From: Stenotrophomonas maltophilia R551-3
GTDB taxonomy: Bacteria > Pseudomonadota > Gammaproteobacteria > Xanthomonadales > Xanthomonadaceae
Length of the DNA: 64,000 bases
Direction of reading: 5' to 3'
Assembly: GCF_000020665.1 (NCBI RefSeq)
Contig: NC_011071.1
Span: forward strand, 1,850,501 to 1,914,500
Shown: positions 8,214 to 16,693 of the stretch, piece after piece
Layout of the letters: every line of letters begins with the position of its first letter
How positions within the stretch are numbered: position 1 is the first letter of the stretch
Program-made: the position numbers and the translations under genes
Notes under the pieces: generated by a model
What the model was told of the DNA's origin: nothing
Database searches by the model: none
The model's input: the letters and a program-made list of their open reading frames with translations, nothing else

Positions 8214-10127
8214 ATGGCTTCACCCTGGCGGGACAGAATCCTCGGCCTGATGCCGCGTTCGGCCATCGTCTGCCACGACCTCTTCATGGTCTGGGCATGC
8301 TGGCAGCTGCTCCATGCGGGGCGCTACTCGATCCTTCCCAACGCGCCCGCGCTTCCCCTGTGGAATGTCGACACCACCCTGGTACTGCTGCTGCAGGGCC
8401 TGGTGTTCTGGCGCGTTGGCCTGTATCGCGGGCTGTGGCGTTTCGCCAGCGTCAGCGACCTGCTGAACATCTTCAAGGCCAGCTTCATCGGCATGGTCGC
8501 CATCGTGCTGGTGCTGATGTGGAAGCGCTTCGATGGCGTGCCGATGTCGGTGCTGGTGATCTATCCGTTCGCGCTGTCGGCGCTGCTGGGCGCGCCGCGG
8601 TTGCTGTACCGGGCATGGAAGGACTACCAGTCGCTGCAGTCGGATTCGTCCGCGCGGCGCGTGTTGATCCTGGGTGCCGGCCAGGCCGCTGAGACCCTGG
8701 TCCGCGACCTGCGCCGGTCGGGCAACTTCGAACCGGTGGGCCTGCTGGATGATGCGCCCCACCTGCGCGGGGCCAAGCTGCAGGGCCTGCCCATCCTGGG
8801 TGGCCTGGACGACGCGCCGGCAGTAGTGCGCGAAACCGCGGCCAAGCTGCTGGTGATTGCGATGCCCTCGCTTGACGCTGCAGGCATGCAGCGCGTGGTC
8901 GCCATCTGTGAAAGCACCGGCGTACCATTCCGCACCGTGCCAAAGCTCAGCGACATCCTGCAGGGCCAGTCGCTGCCAGGGCAGTTGAAGGAAGTGGCGA
9001 TCGAGGACCTGCTCGGTCGCAAGCCGATCATGCCGGACTGGAACCTGATCCGCGGCTGGTTGGGCGGGCGTACGGTGATGGTCACCGGTGCCGGTGGCTC
9101 GATCGGCTCGGAGCTGTGCCGCCAGTGCGCGCGCCACGGCGCCGGCCGCATCATCCTGCTGGAGATCAGCGAGCTGCTGTTGCTGACCATTGAAGGTGAA
9201 CTGCGCCGCAGCTTCCCTGATGTCGAGGTCGAAGCGGTACTGGGTGACTGTGGCGACCCGGCGGTGATCCGCCACGCGTTGTCGCTGCATCCGGTCGATA
9301 CCGCGTTCCACGCCGCTGCCTACAAGCATGTGCCGGTGCTGGAGCGCCAGCTGCGCGAAGCGGTACGCAACAACATCCTGGCCACCGAGAACGTGGCCCG
9401 TGCCTGCATGGAGGCACGCGTCGAGCATTTCGTGTTCATCTCCACCGACAAGGCAGTGGACCCGGTCAACGCACTGGGCGCCAGCAAGCGCTACGCCGAG
9501 ATGATCTGCCAGAGCCTGGACCAGAAGTCCACGCACACCCGGTTCGTCACCGTGCGCTTCGGCAACGTGCTGGCCTCGGCCGGCAGCGTGGTGCCGTTGT
9601 TCCGCGAGCAGATCCTGCGCGGCGGGCCGGTCACCGTCACCGACCCGGAAGTCAGCCGCTACTTCATGACCATTCCGGAGGCCTGCCAGCTGATCCTGCA
9701 GGCCGCTGCGTCGGCGTCGCATGGTGCGATCTACACGCTCGACATGGGCGAGCCGGTGCCGATCCGCGTGCTGGCCGAACAGATGATCCGCCTGGCCGGC
9801 AAGCAGCCGTACAAGGACGTCCAGATCATCTACACCGGCCTGCGCCCGGGCGAGAAGCTGCACGAGACGCTGTTCTATTCGGACGAGGACTATCGTTCGA
9901 CCGCACACCCGAAGATCCTTGAGGCCGGTGTGCGCACGTTCGCGCGCGATGTGGTGCTGGGCAATGTCCCGCGCCTGCGCGAGGCGGTGTGCAGCTACGA
10001 CACGACCAGCATCCAGGAGATCCTGTTCGCGACGATGCCGGAGTTCTCTCCCATCGAACAGGATGCTTACATTTCATCCGCTAAAGTTGTGCCCTTTCCG
10101 GCACGTGAGGCCAACAGGCACCAATGA
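8214..10127 (+). CDS. UDP-HexNAc 4,6-dehydratase/epimerase, CapD/WbpM type
   Basis: Membrane-bound nucleotide-sugar dehydratase of 637 residues. The N-terminal third holds about four transmembrane helices; two Rossmann regions follow, LILGAGQAAE near residue 147 (CoA/NAD-binding-like domain) and MVTGAGGSIGSE near residue 290, the catalytic SDR domain. The motif FISTDKAVDPVNALGASKR is typical of the WbpM/FlaA1 group, where Met or Asp replaces the usual catalytic Tyr. Such enzymes make UDP-4-keto-6-deoxy-HexNAc for O-antigen. It overlaps galU by four bases (ATGA) and follows the WecA-like transferase by three bases. Assignment to the long membrane type is secure; the precise product is inferred. 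Confidence 0.94.
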   Translation: MASPWRDRILGLMPRSAIVCHDLFMVWACWQLLHAGRYSILPNAPALPLWNVDTTLVLLLQGLVFWRVGLYRGLWRFASVSDLLNIFKASFIGMVAIVLVLMWKRFDGVPMSVLVIYPFALSALLGAPRLLYRAWKDYQSLQSDSSARRVLILGAGQAAETLVRDLRRSGNFEPVGLLDDAPHLRGAKLQGLPILGGLDDAPAVVRETAAKLLVIAMPSLDAAGMQRVVAICESTGVPFRTVPKLSDILQGQSLPGQLKEVAIEDLLGRKPIMPDWNLIRGWLGGRTVMVTGAGGSIGSELCRQCARHGAGRIILLEISELLLLTIEGELRRSFPDVEVEAVLGDCGDPAVIRHALSLHPVDTAFHAAAYKHVPVLERQLREAVRNNILATENVARACMEARVEHFVFISTDKAVDPVNALGASKRYAEMICQSLDQKSTHTRFVTVRFGNVLASAGSVVPLFREQILRGGPVTVTDPEVSRYFMTIPEACQLILQAAASASHGAIYTLDMGEPVPIRVLAEQMIRLAGKQPYKDVQIIYTGLRPGEKLHETLFYSDEDYRSTAHPKILEAGVRTFARDVVLGNVPRLREAVCSYDTTSIQEILFATMPEFSPIEQDAYISSAKVVPFPAREANRHQ

Positions 10128-11002
10128 GCAAGCGAATTCGCAAGGCAGTTTTCCCGGTGGCAGGACTGGGGACGCGTTTTCTGCCAGCAACCAAGACCGT
10201 TCCGAAGGAAATGCTGCCGATCATCGACCGGCCGCTGATCCAGTACGCGGTGGATGAAGCGATCGAGGCGGGCTGCGACACGCTGGTGTTCATCACCAAC
10301 CGCTACAAGCATGCGGTGGCCGATTATTTCGACAAGGCCTACGAACTGGAGCAGAAGCTCGAGCGCGCTGGCAAGCTGGAGCAGCTGGAGTTGATCCGTC
10401 ATGTGCTGCCCAACGGCGTCCGCGCGATCTTCGTGACCCAGGCTGAAGCACTGGGCCTGGGCCATGCGGTGCTGTGTGCCAAGGCGGTGATCGGCGACGA
10501 ACCGTTCGCGGTACTGCTGCCGGACGACCTGATCTGGAACCGTGGCGATGGCGCGCTGAAGCAGATGGCCGACCTCAACGAAGCCAGCGGTGCCAGCGTG
10601 ATCGCGGTGGAAGACGTGCCGCATGACAAGACCGCCAGCTACGGCATCGTTGCCACCGATGCGTTCGATGGCCGCAAGGGCCGTATTTCTCAGATCGTGG
10701 AGAAGCCGAAGCCGGAGGACGCGCCGAGCGACCTGGCCGTGGTCGGCCGCTACGTGCTGAGCCCGAAGATCTTCGAGCTGCTGGAGCAGACCGGCAGTGG
10801 TGCCGGTGGCGAGATCCAGCTGACCGACGCGATCGCGCAGCTGCTGAAGACCGAAGAGGTGGATGCCTATCGTTTCGAGGGCACCCGTTTCGACTGCGGT
10901 ACGCACCTGGGGCTGGTGGAGGCGACGATCCGCTTCGCGCTGGACAACCCGAAGCTGGCCGGCCCGGCACGCGAGAAGCTGGCGGCGATGTTGGCGGAAT
11001 AA
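10124..11002 (+). CDS. galU: UTP-glucose-1-phosphate uridylyltransferase
   Basis: Makes UDP-glucose from UTP and glucose-1-phosphate for lipopolysaccharide and exopolysaccharide. The 292-residue product has the nucleotidyltransferase signature FPVAGLGTRFLPATKTVPKE at the N-terminus, the substrate-binding DRPLIQYAVDEA and VTQAEALGLGHAVLCA segments and the metal-site LLPDDL. Length fits GalU. Its ATG overlaps the upstream gene's TGA, so it is translationally coupled to it. It ends the polysaccharide operon; the following gap holds large hairpins and a bidirectional terminator facing the convergent thiolase gene. Confidence 0.97.
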   Translation: MSKRIRKAVFPVAGLGTRFLPATKTVPKEMLPIIDRPLIQYAVDEAIEAGCDTLVFITNRYKHAVADYFDKAYELEQKLERAGKLEQLELIRHVLPNGVRAIFVTQAEALGLGHAVLCAKAVIGDEPFAVLLPDDLIWNRGDGALKQMADLNEASGASVIAVEDVPHDKTASYGIVATDAFDGRKGRISQIVEKPKPEDAPSDLAVVGRYVLSPKIFELLEQTGSGAGGEIQLTDAIAQLLKTEEVDAYRFEGTRFDCGTHLGLVEATIRFALDNPKLAGPAREKLAAMLAE

Positions 11003-11050
11003 GGTTTTTCGAGCGCTCCGTTCGCGCTTTGATTGATACGTGAAGGGGGG

Positions 11051-11146
11051 GATGGGTGGGCCTTTGCAGGACACGCCGTAAACCCGTCCTTGGGGGCTCG
11101 ATGGCGCCATCCATGGCGCCAACGGTCCTGCAAAGGCCCACCCATC
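11051..11146. repeat. Long hairpin repeat with GGGTTTACGGCGT core, copy 1
   Basis: A perfect 22 bp inverted repeat (11051-11072 against 11125-11146) encloses about 52 bp. The enclosed part contains ACGCCGTAAACCC and a nested palindrome built from ATGGCGCCAT. The same core occurs in opposite orientation in the second hairpin at 11318-11457. The gap between galU and the thiolase gene (11003-11476) holds no gene, only this hairpin, a terminator, another palindrome and the second hairpin. Confidence 0.85.
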
Positions 11147-11206
11147 CCACCTGTCAGGTCTCCTGCGGGCGCGGACGGGAAGGGCGGAATCAAGGGCAAG
11201 AGCAAA

Positions 11207-11240
11207 AGAAAAAAAGGCAGCCGATGGCTGCCTTTTTTGC
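11207..11240. terminator. Bidirectional terminator between galU and the thiolase gene
   Basis: Stem GGCAGCC/GGCTGCC (11216-11232) with a GAT loop, preceded by nine A and followed by six T. The symmetrical A and T tracts suit termination from both directions between two convergent genes. Confidence 0.85.
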
Positions 11241-11245
11241 TTGTT

Positions 11246-11284
11246 GGGGTCAGATCCCTTTGCTGCGCAAAGGGCTCTGACCCC
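11246..11284. repeat. GGGGTC palindrome, copy after galU
   Basis: GGGGTCAGATCCCTTTG then GCGCAAAGGGCTCTGACCCC: an imperfect inverted repeat about 39 bp long. The same element recurs at 16018, 16067, 29026, 53320 and 53375. Confidence 0.85.
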
Positions 11285-11317
11285 AGCCTTTGCTTCTGCT
11301 CACCCCTCCGCCGCGTG

Positions 11318-11457
11318 GAATGTCGGCTGGCGCGGGTGGGTGAGGCTGGCCGGGACTGTCAGCGGCATGGATGCCGCTGCCAAGCCCCCAGGGAAGGGTT
11401 TACGGCGTGTCCCGGGCAGTCTCACCCACCCGGGCCCCACAGCAAACCGACACTCCA
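11318..11457. repeat. Long hairpin repeat with GGGTTTACGGCGT core, copy 2
   Basis: Outer arms around 11318-11356 and 11409-11457 match over most of their length (CGGGTGGGTGAG.CTG.CCGGGAC against its complement, two mismatches). The loop carries AAGCCCCCAGGGAAGGG followed by TTTACGGCGTGTC, the same core as copy 1 but inverted. It lies next to the 3' end of the thiolase gene. Confidence 0.8.
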
Positions 11458-11476
11458 GCCGGCAACGCTTTGAACC

Positions 11477-12685
11477 TTACAGCGCCTCGAAAATACCCGC
11501 TGCGCCCATGCCGGTGCCGATGCACATCGTCACCATGCCGTACTTCTGCTGGCGACGGCGCAGGCCGTGCAGCAGGGTTGCGGTGCGGATCGCGCCGGTC
11601 GCACCCAGCGGGTGGCCCAGGGCGATCGCGCCGCCCAGCGGGTTGACCTTGCTCGGGTCCAGGCCGCAATCGCGGATCACCGCCAGCGACTGCGCGGCGA
11701 ACGCTTCGTTCAGTTCAATCCAGTCCAGCTGGTCCTGGGTCAGGCCGGCCTGCTTGAGTGCCTTCGGAATCGCAGCGATCGGGCCGATGCCCATCACTTC
11801 CGGGCGCACGCCGGCTACCGAGAAGCTGACGAAACGGGCCAGCGGGGTCAGGCCGTAGTCCTTGATCGCCTGTTCCGAGGCCAGCAGCACGGCACCGGCG
11901 CCGTCGCTCATCTGCGACGAGTTGCCAGCAGTGACGGTGCCGCCGAACTGGCCGTTGCGGAACACCGGGCGCAGCTTGGCCAGGCCTTCGGCCGAGGAAT
12001 CCGGGCGCGGGCCTTCGTCGGTGTCGGCCAGCTTGTTGCGGGTGAGGATGCGCTTGCCGTCAGCCAGGTCCGGCTGGTGCGAGATGATCTCGTACGGGCT
12101 GATCTCGTCCTTGAAGTCACCGTTCTGGATCGCGGCCATCGCCTTCTGGTGCGAGGCCAGGGCGAAGGCGTCCTGGTCTTCGCGCGAGACCTTCCACTCT
12201 TCGGCGACCTTTTCGGCGGTGATGCCCATGCCGTAGGCGATGGCCACGTGGTCGTTGTCGAACACGCTCGGCGCCATCGCTATCTTGTTGCCCATCATCG
12301 GCACCATCGACATCGACTCGGTGCCGCCGGCCAGCATCAGGTCGGCGTTGCCCAGGCGGATCGCGTCGGCGGCCTGCGCCACGGCCTGCAGGCCGGACGA
12401 GCAGAAGCGGTTCACGGTCTGCGCGGCGATGGTGTTCGGCAGGCCGGCCAGCAGCACGCCGATACGCGCCACGTTCATGCCCTGCTCGGCTTCCGGCATC
12501 GCGCAGCCGATGATCGCGTCATCGATGCGATTGACATCCACGCCGGGGGCCTGGGCAACGACGCTGCGCAGCACGTGCGCAAGCATGTCATCGGGGCGGG
12601 TGTTGCGGAACATGCCCTTGGGCGCCTTGCCAACCGGGGTGCGGGTGGCGGCGACGATGTAGGCGTCCTGGATTTGCTTGGTCAT
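11477..12685 (-). CDS. Acetyl-CoA C-acyltransferase (3-ketoacyl-CoA thiolase)
   Basis: Cleaves 3-ketoacyl-CoA with CoA in the last step of fatty-acid beta-oxidation. The 402-residue product has the thiolase acyl-accepting Cys95 in NRFCSSGLQ, the GGAIALGHPLGATG motif with the catalytic His, and the general-base Cys388 near the C-terminus in MCIGTGMG. Length fits a degradative thiolase (FadA/FadI). It is on the minus strand, behind the FadN-type gene at 12822-15194 and separated from it by a three-unit palindromic repeat, so the two form the beta-oxidation operon under the upstream TetR gene. FadI against FadA cannot be decided by eye. Confidence 0.95.
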   Translation of the reverse strand: MTKQIQDAYIVAATRTPVGKAPKGMFRNTRPDDMLAHVLRSVVAQAPGVDVNRIDDAIIGCAMPEAEQGMNVARIGVLLAGLPNTIAAQTVNRFCSSGLQAVAQAADAIRLGNADLMLAGGTESMSMVPMMGNKIAMAPSVFDNDHVAIAYGMGITAEKVAEEWKVSREDQDAFALASHQKAMAAIQNGDFKDEISPYEIISHQPDLADGKRILTRNKLADTDEGPRPDSSAEGLAKLRPVFRNGQFGGTVTAGNSSQMSDGAGAVLLASEQAIKDYGLTPLARFVSFSVAGVRPEVMGIGPIAAIPKALKQAGLTQDQLDWIELNEAFAAQSLAVIRDCGLDPSKVNPLGGAIALGHPLGATGAIRTATLLHGLRRRQQKYGMVTMCIGTGMGAAGIFEAL

Positions 12686-12713
12686 TGCAGTGATCTCTCG
12701 AATTTTTTAGCCG

Positions 12714-12817
12714 GAGTGCCGACCAACGGTCGGCACCCACCAGAGGCAGAGGAGTGCCCACCAGGGTGGGAACCCACCAGAGGCAGAGGAGTGCCGACCT
12801 GGGGTCGGCACCCGCCA
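12714..12817. repeat. Three tandem palindrome units inside the fad operon
   Basis: Units begin at 12714, 12752 and 12789, each starting GAGTGCC and sharing the tail CCACCAGAGGCAGAG. Each contains a small hairpin whose stem differs: GCCGACC/GGTCGGC, CCCACC/GGTGGG and GCCGACC/GGTCGGC. The stem letters change in compensating fashion while the spacer is kept. They fill the space between the thiolase gene and the gene upstream of it. Confidence 0.85.
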
Positions 12818-12821
12818 TCAA

Positions 12822-15194
12822 TCAGTTACGCAGCGGCTTGCCGGTCTTGAGCATGTGCGCGATGCGGGCCTGGGTCTTTTCCTGCTGGGCCAGTTCGACG
12901 AAATGCTTGCGCTCCAGGGTCAGCAGCCACTCTTCGTCCACCAGGGTGCCGCGGTCGACCTTGCCGCCGCACAGCACGGTGGCGATGCGCTCGGCGATCT
13001 CGTAGTCGTACGGGCTGATGAAGCGGCCTTCCAGCATGTTGACCAGCATCATCTTGAAGGTGGCGATACCCACGTCACCGGCGACCTGGATGCGGCGTGC
13101 CGGCAGCGGCGGACGGTAGCCCGCTTCGGCCAGTGCGCGTGCTTCAGCCTTGGCGATGTACAGCGCCTCGTAGCTGTTGAACACCACCTTGTCGGTGCTG
13201 CGCAGCAGGCCCAGTTCCTGGGCGTTGACCGCCGAGTTGGAGACCTTGGCCATTGCCACGGTCTCGAAGGTCTTCTTCAGTTCGGCGAACACGTCACCAC
13301 CCGGGCCGGCCGCCTGCGAGGCGCGCACGGCCAGTTCCTTCAGGCCGCCACCGGCCGGCAGCAGGCCGACGCCGGCTTCGACCAGGCCGATGTAGCTTTC
13401 CAGGAAGGCTACGGTCTTGGCGCTGTGCATCTGGAACTCGCAGCCACCACCCAGTGCCAGGCCACGCACGGCAGCCACCACCGGCACCAGCGAGTACTTG
13501 ATGCGCTGGCTGGTGCGCTGGAAGTTGTGCACCATTTCTTCGAACTGGTCGACCTTGCCGGCCTGCAACAGGCCGAGCGCACCGGCCAGGTCGGCGCCGG
13601 CGGAGAAGGGTTCCTTCTGCTGCCAGATCACCAGGCCCTGGAAGTTCTTTTCGGCAAGCGACACGCATTCCTGCAGGCCGTCGAGCACGTGGTCGGAGAC
13701 GGTGTTCATCTTGGTCTTGAAGCTGACCACGGCAATGCCGTCGCCGTCGTGCCACATGCGCACGCCGTCGTTCTCGAACACGGTTTCGCCCGGGGCGAAC
13801 TTCTCGCCCAGCAGCGGATCCGGGAAGCGCTGGCGCTGGTACACCGGCAGCGACGAGCGCGGCAGCTTGGCGTTGCGCGACGGGCTGTAGCTGCCCTCGG
13901 CGGCGTGCACGCCATCGCGGCCATCGAACACCCAATCCGGCAGCGGGGCGTTGCTCATGCTCTTGCCGGCCACGATGTCATCGGCGATCCACTGCGCAAC
14001 CTGCTTCCAGCCGGCGGCCTGCCAGGTTTCGAACGGGCCCAGCGACCAGCCGTAGCCCCAGCGGATGGCCAGGTCGACGTCGCGCGCGGTTTCGGCGATG
14101 TCGGCCAGGTGGTAGGCGCTGTAGTGGAACAGGTCGCGGAAGGTCGCCCACAGGAACTGCGCCTGCGGGTGCTGGCTCTCGCGCAGCTTGGCGAACTTCT
14201 CGGCCGGGTTCTTGATCTTCAGGATCTCGACCACTTCCGGTGCGGCGGTGCGATCAGCGGCGCGGTAGTCCTGCTTTTCCAGGTCCAGCACCACGATGTC
14301 CTTGCCGACCTTGCGGAAGATGCCGGCGCCGGTCTTCTGGCCCAGCGCGCCCTTGGCAATCAGCGCGTCCAGCCACTTCGGCGACTTGAAGAACTCATGC
14401 CACGGGTCGTTCGGCAGGGTGTCGCCCATGGTCTTGATGACGTGGGCCATCGTGTCCAGGCCGACCACGTCGGAGGTGCGGTAGGTGGCCGACTTCGGGC
14501 GACCGACCAGCGGGCCGGTCAGGCCGTCCACTTCATCGAAGCCCAGGCCGAACTGCTGGGTGTGGTGGATGGTGGACAGGATCGAGAACACGCCGATGCG
14601 GTTGCCGATGAAATTCGGGGTGTCCTTGGCGTACACCACGCCCTTGCCCAGGGTGGTGACCAGGAAGGCTTCCAGGCCTTCCAGCACCGAGGCGTCGGTG
14701 GTGGTGGCCGGGATCAGCTCGGCCAGGTGCATGTAGCGCGGCGGGTTGAAAAAGTGCACGCCGCAGAAGCGGTGGCGCAGCTGTTCGGGCAGCACGTCGG
14801 CCAGCTTGTTGATGCCCAGGCCCGAGGTGTTGGAGGCCAGCACCGCGTGGTCGGCCACGAACGGGGCGATCTTCTTGTACAGGTCCTGCTTCCAGTCCAT
14901 ACGCTCGGCGATGGCCTCGATGATCAGGTCGCAGTCCTTCAGCTGCTCCAGGCCGGACTCGTAGTTGGCCGGGGTGATGGCTTCGGCCAGCGACTTGCTG
15001 GCCAGCGGCGCCGGGCTCAGCTTGCCCAGGTTGGCGATCGCCTTCAGCACGATGCCGTCGGCCGGACCTTCCTTGGCGGGCAGGTCGAACAGCACGGTGT
15101 CGACGCCAGCGTTGGTGAGGTGGGCGGCGATCTGGGCACCCATGACGCCGGCACCCAGCACGGCGGCGCGGCGGACTAGCAGGGAATTGGACAT
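12822..15194 (-). CDS. 3-hydroxyacyl-CoA dehydrogenase / enoyl-CoA hydratase, FadN-type
   Basis: Bifunctional beta-oxidation enzyme of 790 residues. The N-terminal half is a 3-hydroxyacyl-CoA dehydrogenase: Rossmann motif AAVLGAGVMGAQIAAHL, then GVHFFNPPRYMHLAELIP and KDTPNFIGNRIG. The C-terminal third is enoyl-CoA hydratase, with VRGLALGGGCEFQMH and the oxyanion/acid region. This order (dehydrogenase first) is that of FadN of Bacillus and of many proteobacterial paralogues, the reverse of E. coli FadB/FadJ. It lies between the TetR gene and the thiolase gene on the same strand, spaced 26 bp from the regulator. Substrate chain length cannot be read from sequence. Confidence 0.94.
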   Translation of the reverse strand: MSNSLLVRRAAVLGAGVMGAQIAAHLTNAGVDTVLFDLPAKEGPADGIVLKAIANLGKLSPAPLASKSLAEAITPANYESGLEQLKDCDLIIEAIAERMDWKQDLYKKIAPFVADHAVLASNTSGLGINKLADVLPEQLRHRFCGVHFFNPPRYMHLAELIPATTTDASVLEGLEAFLVTTLGKGVVYAKDTPNFIGNRIGVFSILSTIHHTQQFGLGFDEVDGLTGPLVGRPKSATYRTSDVVGLDTMAHVIKTMGDTLPNDPWHEFFKSPKWLDALIAKGALGQKTGAGIFRKVGKDIVVLDLEKQDYRAADRTAAPEVVEILKIKNPAEKFAKLRESQHPQAQFLWATFRDLFHYSAYHLADIAETARDVDLAIRWGYGWSLGPFETWQAAGWKQVAQWIADDIVAGKSMSNAPLPDWVFDGRDGVHAAEGSYSPSRNAKLPRSSLPVYQRQRFPDPLLGEKFAPGETVFENDGVRMWHDGDGIAVVSFKTKMNTVSDHVLDGLQECVSLAEKNFQGLVIWQQKEPFSAGADLAGALGLLQAGKVDQFEEMVHNFQRTSQRIKYSLVPVVAAVRGLALGGGCEFQMHSAKTVAFLESYIGLVEAGVGLLPAGGGLKELAVRASQAAGPGGDVFAELKKTFETVAMAKVSNSAVNAQELGLLRSTDKVVFNSYEALYIAKAEARALAEAGYRPPLPARRIQVAGDVGIATFKMMLVNMLEGRFISPYDYEIAERIATVLCGGKVDRGTLVDEEWLLTLERKHFVELAQQEKTQARIAHMLKTGKPLRN

Positions 15195-15220
15195 GGTGTA
15201 GGGCCTTTGTTGGTCAGCAG

Positions 15221-15889
15221 TTACTGGGTGGAATCAATGGAGGCGGGCAGGGCGCTGCCGCTGCGTGCGGCGGCGCGGAACCCGGCCTCGGCGAAATGGA
15301 TCAGTTCATGGGCGGCATGGGCACGATGCGCCGCTTCGGTGACACCGGCGGGACGCTTGATCAGCCCGAAGTCGGCCATGGCATAGGTGAGCGAGCCGGC
15401 CAGGAAATCCAGGCGCCAGTACAGCTCTTCCTTGCTCAGGCCGGGCACGCATTCGGCGATGGCCTTGCCGAACGCGCGCAGCACATGGCCGTAATGGTCG
15501 GACAGGAACTTGCGCAGGTTGTCGTTCTTCTCGGCGTAGGCGCGGGCGATCACGCGCACGAAGGCGCCGCCGCTCTGGCGGTCCTGGGCCATCGCCAGCG
15601 CAGGCTCGACGAAGGCGGCCAGCACCGGGCGCAGCTGGCCGGGGTGCTCGGTGCGGGCGCGCTCGAGCTGCGACAGGCGGGCGCCGGTCATCTCGTCCAT
15701 GCGGCGGCGGAACACCTCGTTGACCAGGTTTTCCTTGGAACCGAAGTGGTAGTTCACCGCAGCGATGTTGACGTCGGCCTGGCTGGTGACCTGGCGCAGG
15801 GAGGTGCCGGCGAAGCCGTGCTGGGCGAACAGCTCCTCGGCGGCGCCGAGGATCCGGTCCTTGGTCGAGAAGTGGGCGGGCTTGGCCAT
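15221..15889 (-). CDS. TetR family regulator of the fad genes
   Basis: A 222-residue DNA-binding repressor. The N-terminal helix-turn-helix is clear: TKDRILGAAEELFAQHGFAGTSLRQVTSQADVN-type spacing ending in the recognition helix NIAAVNYHFGSKENLV. The C-terminal region is a helical ligand domain without recognisable motif. It is the first gene of a minus-strand unit with the FadN-type and thiolase genes, and a palindrome sits 18 bp upstream of its start. It most likely responds to an acyl-CoA and represses its own operon; the ligand is inferred from the neighbours only. Confidence 0.92.
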   Translation of the reverse strand: MAKPAHFSTKDRILGAAEELFAQHGFAGTSLRQVTSQADVNIAAVNYHFGSKENLVNEVFRRRMDEMTGARLSQLERARTEHPGQLRPVLAAFVEPALAMAQDRQSGGAFVRVIARAYAEKNDNLRKFLSDHYGHVLRAFGKAIAECVPGLSKEELYWRLDFLAGSLTYAMADFGLIKRPAGVTEAAHRAHAAHELIHFAEAGFRAAARSGSALPASIDSTQ

Positions 15890-15906
15890 CGGGCAGGCGG
15901 ACCTTA

Positions 15907-15924
15907 ATCAAACGATTGTTTGAT
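15907..15924. promoter_or_regulatory. Likely TetR operator upstream of the fad regulator
   Basis: ATCAAAC-GATT-GTTTGAT: a perfect 7+7 inverted repeat with a four-base spacer, 18 bp ahead of the TetR start codon, in an AT-rich pocket. Position and symmetry suit a TetR-family operator overlapping the promoter. Confidence 0.7.
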
Positions 15925-16017
15925 ACTAGAACCAGACGGTAGCGTATGGCATTTTGCAGTGCAGCAAAAATGGACCGGGTGGTCAGAATCCGCTCAGGTG
16001 GGTGAATGGGGTGGGGC

Positions 16018-16136
16018 GGGGTCGGATCCCCGAACGGGGCTCCGACCCCGACCTTGGGCCAGGAACGGGGTCAGAGCCCCTGCGGGGATCCGACCCTGGC
16101 CCCTCACGGGGTTGCCGGCCAGCGGCCGGCACTACC
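16018..16136. repeat. Two GGGGTC palindromes and one SMAG hairpin before ndk
   Basis: GGGGTCGGATCCCC...GGGGCTCCGACCCC at 16018-16049, GGGGTCAGAGCCCC...GGGGATCCGACCC at 16067-16096, and a single SMAG hairpin TTGCCGGCC-AGC-GGCCGGCACTACC at 16112-16136. Together they fill most of the 15925-16257 gap, which holds no gene. Confidence 0.85.
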
Positions 16137-16155
16137 ACCACGCCGCGATATCTTT

Positions 16156-16211
16156 TACAATCCGCGCACGTTTATCAGGCTAAGCCCGCGTTTCGACGCG
16201 GCTTTTTTTTT
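16156..16211 (+). promoter_or_regulatory. Possible ndk promoter with a terminator-like leader hairpin
   Basis: TACAAT at 16156-16161 is a good -10 box; no convincing -35 is seen. About 20 bp later comes a hairpin AAGCC(C)GCG-TTTCGA-CGCGGCTT (16182-16206) followed by nine T. It lies 47 bp before the ndk start, so transcripts from this promoter would have to pass a factor-independent terminator. It may be an attenuator, or the end of an unrecognised short transcript. Confidence 0.45.
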
Positions 16212-16257
16212 GTTACCCTTCGGGCCATCAGCGGCCCGATTCCATTGGAGACATCCC

Positions 16258-16683
16258 ATGGCGCTGGAGCGCACCCTTTCGATCATCAAGCCGGACGCCG
16301 TTGCCAAGAACGTCATCGGCGAAATCTACGCCCGCTTTGAAAAGGCTGGCCTGAAGGTCGTGGCCGCCAAGTACAAGCAGCTGTCGCGCCGTGAAGCCGA
16401 AGGCTTCTACGCCGTGCACCGCGAGCGTCCGTTCTTCAACGCGCTGGTCGAGTTCATGATCTCCGGCCCGGTGATGATCCAGGCCCTGGAAGGCGAGAAC
16501 GCCGTCCTGGCCCACCGCGACCTGCTGGGCGCCACCAACCCGAAGGAAGCCGCGCCGGGCACCATCCGCGCCGACTTCGCCGAATCCATCGATGCCAACG
16601 CCGCCCACGGCTCGGACTCGGTCGAGAATGCAGCGATTGAAATCGCCTACTTCTTCGCCGCCACCGAAGTCGTTTCGCGCTGA
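16258..16683 (+). CDS. ndk: Nucleoside diphosphate kinase
   Basis: Transfers the gamma-phosphate from ATP to other nucleoside diphosphates, keeping NTP pools balanced. The 141-residue protein is the normal length. It starts [15 protein letters not shown] and has the phosphate-accepting His117 in the signature [11 protein letters not shown] 16258 is chosen because it gives the canonical N-terminus and follows GGAG; a longer in-frame extension crosses the repeats upstream and is not coding. rlmN begins ten bases after the stop, as in related genomes. Confidence 0.98.
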   Translation: MALERTLSIIKPDAVAKNVIGEIYARFEKAGLKVVAAKYKQLSRREAEGFYAVHRERPFFNALVEFMISGPVMIQALEGENAVLAHRDLLGATNPKEAAPGTIRADFAESIDANAAHGSDSVENAAIEIAYFFAATEVVSR

Positions 16684-16693
16684 GAGTAATGCC

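Noticed and set aside
12714..12817. CRISPR array
   Set aside because: Direct repeats are present, but the units are hairpins with no unique spacers of constant length, and no cas gene lies in the window.
12855..15179. A 774-codon plus-strand frame over the FadN-type gene
   Set aside because: Antisense shadow; the minus-strand frame has full dehydrogenase and hydratase motifs.
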